A DNA stretch of 64,000 bases, taken from contig DASZUG010000030.1 of assembly GCA_035547755.1 (NCBI GenBank), positions 11,809-75,808 of the forward strand, in the 5' to 3' direction. A model generated the notes under the pieces. It did not search any database. It was not told the DNA's origin and saw nothing but the letters and a program-made list of their open reading frames with translations. Position 1 is the stretch's first letter, and each line of letters starts with the position of its first letter. The position numbers were made by a program, and so were the translations under genes. This DNA comes from Mesorhizobium_L sp035547755. GTDB taxonomy: Bacteria > Pseudomonadota > Alphaproteobacteria > Rhizobiales > Rhizobiaceae. Positions 56,652 through 64,000 of this stretch are shown in pieces.

Positions 56652-57563
56652 CTACTTTGCCTTTCCCTCCGCCGCGAATGGCGGCGCGTCGCGAAAGGGC
56701 CGCACGAACTCCTCGAATAGCGCGATCCTCGGGTCCGACGTTCTGACGAGGGCCGACCATTTCACCTTGAGGCCATTGCCGGTGAGCGGCATGGTGAGGA
56801 GCTGGTCCCTTCGCGGCGACGTCTTCACAGCCCAGGAACTGACGATCGAATAGCCCAGCCCGCTCCCGACCAGATCAAGGATCGCGTCGATCGAGCCGGC
56901 CTCCATGACCCTGGGAGGCGCATGCCGGGAGGGGCGAAAGAGAAGATCATCTTCCAGCCCGTATTCCAGCACCCGCGAATAGGTGATGTAGGTATCCTGC
57001 TTCAGGTCGCTCGCCTCCACGAAAGGCTTGTTCCTTAGCGTATGGCCCTTGGGGAAAACCGCGACGAGATCGTCGACGAACACCGGCAGGCAGGAAACGG
57101 CGCGTTCATGCTGGTCGCCTCCCGCGAAAGCGATATCCAGCTCGCCTTGCGCCACCGCGCGCGCCAGTGGATAGGCATTGGTGCGATAGATGAAATCGAC
57201 ATGGGCGGGGGCGGCGCTCCCGCCCTGCGACAGGAACCATCGATGAACGGGATAGGCGCCGCCGCCGACCCTGATCCAGGGTTTCTCGCCCTTGCGCGAG
57301 CGCTCCAGCGCCTCTTCCGCCCGTTCGAGTTCCGTGATGATGATCCGCGCCGAGGCGAGAAGCTGCTCGCCGAGCGGCGTGAGCGAAAGTTTCCGGCCCG
57401 TCCGCTCGAAGAGGGCGACCCTGAGAGCGGCTTCCGCATCGCGGATCTGGTGGCTGAGCGCGGACGGCGTCACGTTCAGCCGGACCGCGGCCGCGGCCAT
57501 GGACGGCGAATCCGCGACCGCCATGATCATGCGCAGCATGCGTGACGTGATGTGCCAAGCCAT
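56652..57563 (-). CDS. LysR-family regulator
   Basis: A 303-residue regulator. The helix-turn-helix (about 5-63) contains SPSMAAAAVRLNVTPSALSHQIRDAEAALRV, split here as a standard LysR fold. The effector domain runs from about residue 90, with DIAFAGGDQHERAVSCLPVF. It is divergent from mttB, with 141 bases between them, and directly upstream of the RocB-like gene. It probably controls one or both. The inducer is unknown. Confidence 0.87.
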   Translation of the reverse strand: MAWHITSRMLRMIMAVADSPSMAAAAVRLNVTPSALSHQIRDAEAALRVALFERTGRKLSLTPLGEQLLASARIIITELERAEEALERSRKGEKPWIRVGGGAYPVHRWFLSQGGSAAPAHVDFIYRTNAYPLARAVAQGELDIAFAGGDQHERAVSCLPVFVDDLVAVFPKGHTLRNKPFVEASDLKQDTYITYSRVLEYGLEDDLLFRPSRHAPPRVMEAGSIDAILDLVGSGLGYSIVSSWAVKTSPRRDQLLTMPLTGNGLKVKWSALVRTSDPRIALFEEFVRPFRDAPPFAAEGKAK

Positions 57564-57586
57564 ACACAGGGTCCGTTCGATGCAGT

Positions 57587-57599
57587 TGAGAACTTCTCA
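57587..57599. promoter_or_regulatory. Perfect LysR box between lysR and mttB
   Basis: TGAGA-ACT-TCTCA is a perfect inverted repeat with T-N11-A spacing. It lies 24 bases before the lysR start and 106 bases before mttB, a standard position for a LysR autoregulation and activation site. Confidence 0.5.
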
Positions 57600-57704
57600 T
57601 CACAATGCGGCGAAGCTTTCAATGTGTGGTTTCCATGCCTTCTTGTATCAATGAGCCCGATGCAGAGTTGGCTGAATCCGCCCGATGGCCCGGAAGGCGC
57701 AGGT

Positions 57705-59264
57705 ATGGAAATGATGGAAGCGCGGAGCAGGCGTCGAGCCAAGACGCCCCGGACCGTCGGACCGGATCTGACGCCGATCCCGCGCCGGCTGGAAAACCCC
57801 TGGGCGCCTCTCGAAGTCCTGAGCGAGGAGGCGCTCGAGCGGATCATGAGCGCGGCCTACCGGATTCTGGAGGAAGCCGGCCTGGAATTCCGCAGCCCGC
57901 GCGCACTCGATCTTCTTGCCAGATCGGGCGCCGATGTCGATCGCTCGACCCGGATCGTCACCTTCGGCCGCGATCTGGTGGAGCATTACTGCTCTCTCGC
58001 GCCGCGTTCGTTTTCCCTTCATTCGCGCAATCCGGAGAAGGAGGTCTTCTTCGGCGGAAACATCATCAATTTCTGTTCCGCCAACGGAGCCCCGAACGCC
58101 TCCGACCTCGCGAAAGGAAGACGCTACGGAGACTACCAGACGCTCTGCGACCTCATCCGGCTCCACAACGCGCTCGGCGTGGTTCACATCTCCGGCGGAG
58201 AGGTGGTCGAGCCGATGGACATCGAGGTCGATTTGCGCCCCGTCAACATGGTCTATGCGCATATAAGGAATGGCGACCTCGTCTGGGGCGCGCGCGGCAT
58301 AGGCTCGGCTCCGATCGTCGATGCTCTCGAACTGGCCAGGATCTCCCGCGGCATCACGATCGACGAACTGGCCGAGCGGCCGAGCTTCTATATCATCACC
58401 AACACCAACTCGCCGCGCCGCATCGACGAGGAATTGCTCGAAGGCGCGATGACCGCCGCGGAATACGGCCAGGCCGTCTGCGTCACGCCCTTCACGCTGG
58501 CGGGAGCCATGGCGCCGATCACGCTCGCCGGCGCGCTCGCCTTGCAGACCGCCGAGGCGCTGGCCGTCATCGCGCTGACGCAGATGGTGCGGCCCGGCGC
58601 GCCGGCGATCTATGGCGGCTTCACCTCGAATGTCGACATGCGTTCGGGATCGCCGGCCTTCGGCACGCCGGAATATGTCCGCGCCACGATCGCCGGCGGT
58701 CAAATCGCCCGCCGGATCGGTCTTCCCTATCGCACGAGCGGCGTCAACAGCTCCTGCGTCGTCGATGCGCAGGCCACTTACGAAACAGGCTTTTCGCTCT
58801 TCGCCGCGATCATGTCGCATGGCAATTTCATCAATCACGCCGCCGGGTGGCTGGAAAGCGGATTGACCAATTCGCTGGAAAAAGTCGTGGTGGATTCCGA
58901 AATGCTGCGGGGCTGGGCCGCCTCGCTGAGGAAGATCGACGTCAGCGACGACGACCTCGCGGTCGAGGCAGTGAAGGGGGTCCCGCCAGGCGGCCATTTC
59001 TTCGGGTCCTCCCATACGTTGAGCCGCTTCGAAACCGCCTTCTATCAGCCGCTCATCTCCGACTGGCGCAATTTCGAGACCTGGAAGGAAACCGGCGGGC
59101 ATAGCGCGACCGAGCGCGCCCATGAGTTCTGGAAGGAAATCCTCAGGACCTATGAGCCTCCTCCGCTCGATCCGGCGATCGACGAGGCCTTGCGGGACTA
59201 TATCGCGCGGCGGACGCGGCAATTCGCTCGCCGCGGAGGCGGAGCGGGAGCGAAAACGGCATGA
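57705..59264 (+). CDS. MttB-family methyltransferase (non-pyrrolysine)
   Basis: A 519-residue TIM-barrel protein of the trimethylamine/glycine-betaine methyltransferase superfamily. Recognisable stretches are ERIMSAAYRILEEAGLEF, INFCSANGAPNASD, LAGALALQTAEALAVIAL and PAIYGGFTSNVDMRSGSPAFG. There is no in-frame TAG, so no pyrrolysine is used. Relatives without pyrrolysine demethylate glycine betaine or other quaternary amines with a corrinoid protein. No corrinoid protein or reductive activator is seen here. ATG 57705 has GGAAGG seven bases upstream; the frame from 57552 runs back over the control region. Its stop overlaps the next gene. Confidence 0.8.
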   Translation: MEMMEARSRRRAKTPRTVGPDLTPIPRRLENPWAPLEVLSEEALERIMSAAYRILEEAGLEFRSPRALDLLARSGADVDRSTRIVTFGRDLVEHYCSLAPRSFSLHSRNPEKEVFFGGNIINFCSANGAPNASDLAKGRRYGDYQTLCDLIRLHNALGVVHISGGEVVEPMDIEVDLRPVNMVYAHIRNGDLVWGARGIGSAPIVDALELARISRGITIDELAERPSFYIITNTNSPRRIDEELLEGAMTAAEYGQAVCVTPFTLAGAMAPITLAGALALQTAEALAVIALTQMVRPGAPAIYGGFTSNVDMRSGSPAFGTPEYVRATIAGGQIARRIGLPYRTSGVNSSCVVDAQATYETGFSLFAAIMSHGNFINHAAGWLESGLTNSLEKVVVDSEMLRGWAASLRKIDVSDDDLAVEAVKGVPPGGHFFGSSHTLSRFETAFYQPLISDWRNFETWKETGGHSATERAHEFWKEILRTYEPPPLDPAIDEALRDYIARRTRQFARRGGGAGAKTA

Positions 59265-60019
59265 GCGACAGGCCCGGCCCGAAGATCTGGGGGCGGCTGG
59301 TGCGCGGAGCGGACATGCTGATCGCGGAGCCGGTCGCGCCGGGCGTGACGCGCCTCAGCGAAGCGATCCTCACTCCGCCGGAGCGAAGCTATTTCTACCT
59401 GGTCGAGGGCCGGGACCGCGATTGCCTGATTGACGGAGGCTGGGGCTTCTCCCGCTCGCTCGACAAGCTGCGTCCGCATCCGGGCAAGCCGCTGGTGGCG
59501 ATCGCGACGCACAGCCATTTCGATCATATCGGCATGCTGCATCTGGCGCCTGAGCGCCTTGGCCATCGCGCGGAAGCGTCCGTATTCGCCGATCCAGATC
59601 CGCTCAGGACGCAGGCTCTGCCGTTTCTGGCCGACAGACCTGTCCTCGTCGGTCATGCGTGCCTGCAGGCGGATTCGATCGAGCAGCAGCCCTGCCCCCT
59701 GACCGGTATGGTCGACGAGGGCGCGGCCGTCGATCTCGGCGGCGTCGTTCTCCGCGTCCTGCACACGCCGGGGCACTCGCCGGGGTCGCTGAGCATCCTT
59801 TGTGAGCGGCTCGGCCTCCTGTTTTGCGCCGACACGCTTCACGACGGATATGTTCACGACGCCATACCGGGAGCCGACCGCCGGTCTCTCCTGCGTTCGC
59901 ATGAGCGGCTTCGCGAAACCGGATTCGCTATCGCCTGCCCCGGCCATGGAGCGGTGCTCGACCGCGCCGCCGCGGTTGAAGTCATGGACGGCTACCGCTC
60001 CGGGAACCGCATCGTATAA
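59261..60019 (+). CDS. Metallo-beta-lactamase-fold hydrolase
   Basis: A 252-residue hydrolase. The metal motif HxHxDH appears as THSHFDHIG near residues 82-90. Further ligands lie in HTPGHSPGS (His), CADTLHDG (Asp) and CPGHGAVL (His). The pattern is typical of glyoxalase-II-like thioesterases and lactonases. It overlaps mttB by four bases (ATGA), so it probably acts in the same pathway. Substrate unknown. It ends directly against rhaI, converging with no spacer. Confidence 0.82.
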   Translation: MSDRPGPKIWGRLVRGADMLIAEPVAPGVTRLSEAILTPPERSYFYLVEGRDRDCLIDGGWGFSRSLDKLRPHPGKPLVAIATHSHFDHIGMLHLAPERLGHRAEASVFADPDPLRTQALPFLADRPVLVGHACLQADSIEQQPCPLTGMVDEGAAVDLGGVVLRVLHTPGHSPGSLSILCERLGLLFCADTLHDGYVHDAIPGADRRSLLRSHERLRETGFAIACPGHGAVLDRAAAVEVMDGYRSGNRIV

Positions 60020-61312
60020 TCATACGATCCCGCCGCCGGCGGCATGGACGGCGGGCCGCTCGTTGCTCACGCGTTGGCGATAGCCGGAGGCGCGATAGCA
60101 CGCGACCGGATCGATGGCGCCGCCGGCCTCCAGCCGCGCCATCGCCAGGATCGGCTCGACATCGGTCAGATAGGCGCGCTTGACCGCCTGCGAGGCCATC
60201 AGCGCGTCATTCTCGTCCTGATAGCGGGAGAGCGCGGCCCGGTCCACCAGAAGCGCCTGCGCATAGGCGCGCCGCACCTCGGAAGCGCTCACCATCAGGC
60301 TCTCGATCGGGTCGGTCACATTATGCGACTGGTCGAGCATGTGCGCGGGATCGTAGCCCGGCGCGTTGCGCTGGCGCGCATCGACCAGCTCGTTGAAGAC
60401 GAGGAACAGCCGGTAGGGATCGATCGAGCCGGTGTCGAGATCGTCGTCGCCATATTTGGAATCGTTGAAATGGAAGCCGCCGAGCTTGCCCATCTGGATG
60501 AGCCGCGCCACGATCATCTCGACATTGACCGTCGGCGCATGGTGGCCGAGATCGACGAGACAGAAGGCCTTCGGTCCCAGTTCCCGCGCGATGAGGTAGT
60601 TCGTGCCCCAATCCTGCACGACGGTCGAATAGAAGGCCGGCTCGAAGATCTTGTGCTCGGAAAAGACGCGCCAGTCGTCCGGCAGCGCGGCATAGATCGT
60701 CTTCATGCTGTCGAGATAGCGCTCGAAGGCGCGGGTGAAATGGCTCTGGCCGGGGAAGTTCGAGCCGTCGCCGATCCACACCGTCAGCGCCTTCGAGCCG
60801 AGCGCCTTGCCGATCGCGATACATTCCAGATTGTGCTCGATCGCCTGCCGCCGTGTCGCCGGATCGGTATGCGACAGCGAGCCGAACTTGTAGGAAAGCC
60901 GCTGATCGGGCTGGTCCTGGAAGGTGTTGGAGTTCATCGCGTCGAAGCCGAGGCCGAGCGCCGCGGCGCGCTGCTTCAGTTCCGAAAGGTCGTCCACCCT
61001 GTCCCAGGGAATGTGCAGCGAGACGCGCGGCGTGGCGCGCGCCAGTTCGTGGATGACGGCGCAATCGTCGAGCTTGTCGAAGATGTGGCGCGGCTCGCCC
61101 GGGCCGGGAAAGCGGGCAAAGCGGGTGCCGCCGGTGCCGACCCCCCAGGACGGGACGGCGACGCCATAGGCGGCGACGTCCGCCTTCACGGCGTCGATGT
61201 CGACGCCGCGCCGGGAAAGGCTTTCGCCAAGCGCTTCATAGTCGGCGGCAAGCGCGGCCCTGCGGCCGGCATTGTCTTTTTCGAGCACGCCCGGATCGAT
61301 CATGGCTGGCAT
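60020..61312 (-). CDS. rhaI: L-rhamnose isomerase (rhizobial type)
   Basis: A 430-residue TIM-barrel isomerase that converts L-rhamnose to L-rhamnulose. Metal-site candidates are in WRVFSEHKIFEPAFYS (His, Glu), FCLVDLGHHAPTVNVE (Asp, His) and GFHFNDSKYGDDDLD. This is the rhizobial RhaI sequence type rather than the E. coli RhaA type. ATG 61312 has GAGGAG nine bases upstream; ATG 61303 and 61339 are alternatives. It lies downstream of rhaD on the same strand. Confidence 0.88.
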   Translation of the reverse strand: MPAMIDPGVLEKDNAGRRAALAADYEALGESLSRRGVDIDAVKADVAAYGVAVPSWGVGTGGTRFARFPGPGEPRHIFDKLDDCAVIHELARATPRVSLHIPWDRVDDLSELKQRAAALGLGFDAMNSNTFQDQPDQRLSYKFGSLSHTDPATRRQAIEHNLECIAIGKALGSKALTVWIGDGSNFPGQSHFTRAFERYLDSMKTIYAALPDDWRVFSEHKIFEPAFYSTVVQDWGTNYLIARELGPKAFCLVDLGHHAPTVNVEMIVARLIQMGKLGGFHFNDSKYGDDDLDTGSIDPYRLFLVFNELVDARQRNAPGYDPAHMLDQSHNVTDPIESLMVSASEVRRAYAQALLVDRAALSRYQDENDALMASQAVKRAYLTDVEPILAMARLEAGGAIDPVACYRASGYRQRVSNERPAVHAAGGGIV

Positions 61313-61351
61313 GGCGCGGTTCTCCTCGGCCCTGTGCAATCAATGAGGCTT

Positions 61352-61495
61352 CGCCCCCTCATCCGGCCGCCCCTTCGACAAGCTCGGGCCGGCCACCTTC
61401 CCCCCGCTGGGGAGAAGAGGAGCCGGCATCGCCACCGCACCCCCTCTCCTCTCGGGAAGAGGACGCGAGCAACGCGAGCGCGTGAGGGGGAGGCC
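61352..61495. repeat. Palindromic intergenic repeat (family B), copy 3
   Basis: The 208-base gap between rhaD and rhaI contains outer arms CCCCTCATCCGGCCGC and GCGCGTGAGGGGGAGG, with inner CACCTTCCCCCCGCTGGGGAG hairpins, related to 7810-7937 and 10014-10177. It may give rhaI a lower expression level or a separate transcript. Confidence 0.7.
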
Positions 61496-61520
61496 AAGCC
61501 ATATGCGATCGCCATGTTTC

Positions 61521-63620
61521 TCAGCGCGTGAAGGATTGCGCGTTGCCGGCATCGACATTGATGATGTTGCCGGTCGATTTCGCCGAGGCGTCGGAGGCGA
61601 GGAAACAGACCGCCTCCGCCACATCCTCGGGGAAGACGCTGCGCTTCAGCATGGAGCGTTTGCGGTAATGCTCCTCGAGCTCGTCGGGCGCCATATTGTA
61701 GGCGGCAGCGCGCTGCTCGCGCCACTCGCCGGTCCAGATCTTCGAGCCGCGCAGCACCGCGTCCGGATTGACCGTGTTGACGCGGATGCCGAACTCCGCC
61801 CCCTCCAGCGCCAGGCAGCGCGCCAGATGGATCTCGGCGGCCTTGGCGGTGCAATAGGCCGAGGCGTTCGGCGAGGCGGCGAGCCCGTTCTTCGAGGCGA
61901 TGAAGACGATCGCGCCGCCGGTCTTCTGCTGCTTCATCAGCCGGAACGCCTGCCGCGCGACGAGAAAATAGCCCGTCGCCAGAATATCCATATTGCGGTT
62001 CCACAGCGAAAGCTCGGTCTCGTCCACCGGCGCGGCCGACGAGATGCCGGCATTGGAGACGAGGATGTCGAGGCCGCCATATTCCACCGCCGCATCGGCG
62101 AAAGCGGCGATCACCTCGCCTTCCGCCGTCACGTTCATGTCGACGGAGCGCACGGCGTCCTTGCCGAAATCCCCTGCCAGCTCCTTCCCGGCCTGTTCCA
62201 TCGCCGCCTTGTCGATATCGGCGAGCACGACGCAGGCGCCTTCCGACAGGAGCCTCCGCGCCGTCGCCTTGCCGATGCCGCCGCCGCCGCCCGTCACCAG
62301 TGCGACGCGGCCGGCGAGCGGCTTCGGCTTCGGCATGCGTTGCAGCTTCGCCTCTTCCAGCGCCCAATATTCGATGTCGAACGCTTCCTGCTCCGGCAGG
62401 CCACGATAGGAGGAGACGCCCGAGGCGCCGCGCATGACATTGATGGCGTTGACATAGAATTCGCCGGCGATGCGCGCCGTCGCCTTGTCGCGGGCGAAGG
62501 TGATCATGCCGACGCCGGGCACCAGATAGACCACCGCGTTCGGGTCGCGCATGGCGGGGCTGTCGGGCTTGCGGCAGCGCTGGTAATAGGCGGCGTAGTC
62601 CTCGCGATAGGCGGCGATCGCTTCTGGCAGCGCGGCGATCACGGCCTCGGCGTCGAAGCCGTTCACGCCCGGCTCGATGACCAGCGGACGGATCTTCGTG
62701 CGCAGGAAATGGTCCGGGCAGCTGGTGCCGAGCGGGGCCAGCGCCTCGAACCGGTGGGAACAGATGAAGTCGAGCACGGCGGCGCTGTCGTCGAAATGGC
62801 CGATCTTGCGCTCCTCGCCGCCGATCAGGCCGCGAATGACCGGCATGAGCCGGGCCGCCGCGGCGCGGCGCTCCGAGGCGGGCAGCGGCGTCCGCTTCTC
62901 GCCGCCAAAGGCCGGGGCGGCGGCGTTCTCCTCCAGCCAGCCGATGGCGCGGTTGATGATCTCGATCGTCGTCGCGTAGCAGCTTTCCGACGTGTCGCCC
63001 CATGTGAAGAGGCCATGGCTCTCGAGCACGACGCCGCGCGCCTTCGGGTTCTCCCGGCAGAATTTCTCCAGCCACAGGCCAAGCTCGAAGCCCGGCCGCT
63101 TCCACGGCAGCCAGCCGATGTCGGAACCGAAAATGCGCTCGGTCAGGGCGCGGCTGTCCGCCGATGCGGCGATGGCGATGATCGCGTCGGGGTGCATGTG
63201 ATCGACATGCGGCTTCGGCACGAAGGCATGCAGCGGCGTATCGATCGAGGCCGCGCGCGGGTTGAGGTTGAAGGCGCAATGCGGCAGATAGCCGACCATC
63301 TCGTCCTCATGCGCGACGCCGCGATAGAGGCCCTTGAGCGCGTTGAGCTTGTCCATATAGAGCGTCGCGAAGCCGTCCATGCGCATGGTGCCGACGTCGC
63401 CGCCCGATCCCTTGACCCACAGCACCTCGACCTTCTCGCCGGTCAGCGGGTCCGTCTCCATGATCTTGGACGAGGTGTTGCCGCCGCCATAATTGGTGAT
63501 GCGCTTGTCCGAGCCGAGCAGATTTGAACGGTAGAGCAGCTTCTCGGCCTCGCTCATCCCCTTCGCTTTCCCGGGATCCCAGAGATTGGCAAGACGGGAT
63601 GAATGCTGATGATCGGGCAT
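61521..63620 (-). CDS. rhaD: Bifunctional rhamnulose-1-phosphate aldolase / short-chain dehydrogenase
   Basis: A 699-residue fusion. The N-terminal class II aldolase domain (about 1-410) has NYGGGNTSSK and zinc-type His residues in KPHVDHMHPDA and LESHGLFTWG. It should split L-rhamnulose 1-phosphate into dihydroxyacetone phosphate and L-lactaldehyde. The C-terminal short-chain dehydrogenase (about 430-699) has TGGGGGIGKATA and the catalytic YCTAK. It probably oxidises lactaldehyde. ATG 63620 has AGGAAG. No rhamnulokinase or mutarotase is in the window. Confidence 0.9.
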   Translation of the reverse strand: MPDHQHSSRLANLWDPGKAKGMSEAEKLLYRSNLLGSDKRITNYGGGNTSSKIMETDPLTGEKVEVLWVKGSGGDVGTMRMDGFATLYMDKLNALKGLYRGVAHEDEMVGYLPHCAFNLNPRAASIDTPLHAFVPKPHVDHMHPDAIIAIAASADSRALTERIFGSDIGWLPWKRPGFELGLWLEKFCRENPKARGVVLESHGLFTWGDTSESCYATTIEIINRAIGWLEENAAAPAFGGEKRTPLPASERRAAAARLMPVIRGLIGGEERKIGHFDDSAAVLDFICSHRFEALAPLGTSCPDHFLRTKIRPLVIEPGVNGFDAEAVIAALPEAIAAYREDYAAYYQRCRKPDSPAMRDPNAVVYLVPGVGMITFARDKATARIAGEFYVNAINVMRGASGVSSYRGLPEQEAFDIEYWALEEAKLQRMPKPKPLAGRVALVTGGGGGIGKATARRLLSEGACVVLADIDKAAMEQAGKELAGDFGKDAVRSVDMNVTAEGEVIAAFADAAVEYGGLDILVSNAGISSAAPVDETELSLWNRNMDILATGYFLVARQAFRLMKQQKTGGAIVFIASKNGLAASPNASAYCTAKAAEIHLARCLALEGAEFGIRVNTVNPDAVLRGSKIWTGEWREQRAAAYNMAPDELEEHYRKRSMLKRSVFPEDVAEAVCFLASDASAKSTGNIINVDAGNAQSFTR

Positions 63621-63772
63621 GGTCGACTTCCTGAGGGTGCCGGCAATTTCGAAGTTCTTTAATCCGGCGATATGGACAAAATCCGACCGCCTGCGAATAT
63701 TGTCAATCAATCACGATGGCTGGGCGGATTTTCGTAGCTTCGCCTACAGGTACGGAGCGGTCGCTACGGCCG

Positions 63773-63885
63773 CCCCCTCCGCCTCGCATTCGCTCGGCGC
63801 CCCCCCCGCTTCGCGGGTGGCGGATGGGCGCCGGAGCAACGGCCGTCTATCCTCGCCCCCACGAAGTGGGGGAGAGCGACTGTCT
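63773..63885. repeat. Palindromic intergenic repeat (family E), copy 2
   Basis: 63773-63834 repeats the 56512-56578 element in inverted orientation with only a few changes. A hairpin of CCCCCACGAAGTGGGGG follows at 63857-63873. It lies between rhaD and the transposase remnant at the right edge. Confidence 0.75.
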
Positions 63886-63891
63886 TTGGAG

Positions 63892-64000
63892 TCAAGCGGT
63901 TTGCCATGGCTTTTGGTCTCGGATGATGGCGTTGAGGATGGTGAGGAGCTTGCGGGCTGTTGCGATGATGGCGACGATTTTGGGTTTGCCGGCGGCGACG
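63892..64000 (-). mobile_element. IS110-family transposase, C-terminal end (cut by window edge)
   Basis: On the minus strand the last 35 codons before the TGA at 63892 read AAGKPKIVAIIATARKLL followed by TILNAIIRDQKPWQTA. This is the typical C-terminus of IS110/IS1111-type DEDD transposases. The rest lies beyond the window, so whether the element is complete is unknown. No terminal repeats can be judged. Confidence 0.8.

Noticed and set aside
57705..59264. Pyrrolysine-containing trimethylamine methyltransferase
   Set aside because: There is no in-frame amber codon and no pyl genes.

Overview
The window is GC-rich and coding-dense. It carries repeats typical of Rhizobiales intergenic DNA and an erythritol locus laid out like those of Brucella, Mesorhizobium and Sinorhizobium, so it most likely comes from a Rhizobiales (Hyphomicrobiales) alphaproteobacterium. 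I cannot name the genus. Nearly every gene is a catabolic enzyme, an ABC importer or a local regulator. There is no rRNA, tRNA, phage or CRISPR, and only the tail of one transposase at the right edge. It reads as an accessory 'sugar island' aimed at plant-derived carbon.

Region by region: (1) 1-422, end of a sugar permease. (2) 556-11467, minus strand, a D-apiose module: FCD-type GntR regulator, D-apionate lactonase (ApnL), D-apiose dehydrogenase (ApsD), ABC importer with a DUF2291 lipoprotein, D-apionate oxidoisomerase (ApnO) and a RuBisCO-like protein of the 3-oxo-isoapionate-4-phosphate type. (3) 11630-20214, minus strand, a polyol ABC importer operon that also encodes a DeoR regulator, an FGGY kinase and a GlpD-like dehydrogenase. 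(4) 20987-27427, plus strand, the erythritol genes eryA-B-C-D-H-I, followed by dhaK and dhaL. (5) 29480-36427, a cytoplasmic-looking sulfatase with its own MalK-type importer and a divergent GntR/UTRA regulator. (6) 36428-38146, gene remnants and an M20 deacylase. (7) 38177-42812, an RhaS/LsrB-type importer of unknown ligand. (8) 43041-53407, a LysR-controlled hydroxyquinol (resorcinol-type) pathway with a branched-chain-type importer. (9) 53467-60019, a diguanylate cyclase, a RocB-like M20 peptidase, a LysR regulator, a non-pyrrolysine MttB-family methyltransferase and a metallo-beta-lactamase-fold hydrolase. (10) 60020-63620, rhaI and the fused rhaD. (11) An IS110-family transposase end at the right edge.

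The most interesting reading is that modules 2 to 4 form one network. Apiose degradation through the RuBisCO-like enzyme, if that enzyme acts as a decarboxylase, yields L-erythrulose 1-phosphate. That compound is the same as L-3-tetrulose 4-phosphate, made in the erythritol pathway by EryA/EryB and consumed by EryC, EryH and EryI on the way to D-erythrose 4-phosphate. The kinase for 3-oxo-isoapionate is not obvious; DhaKL and the second FGGY kinase are candidates. Near-identical 13-bp motifs in front of apnO and the RuBisCO-like gene suggest common control.
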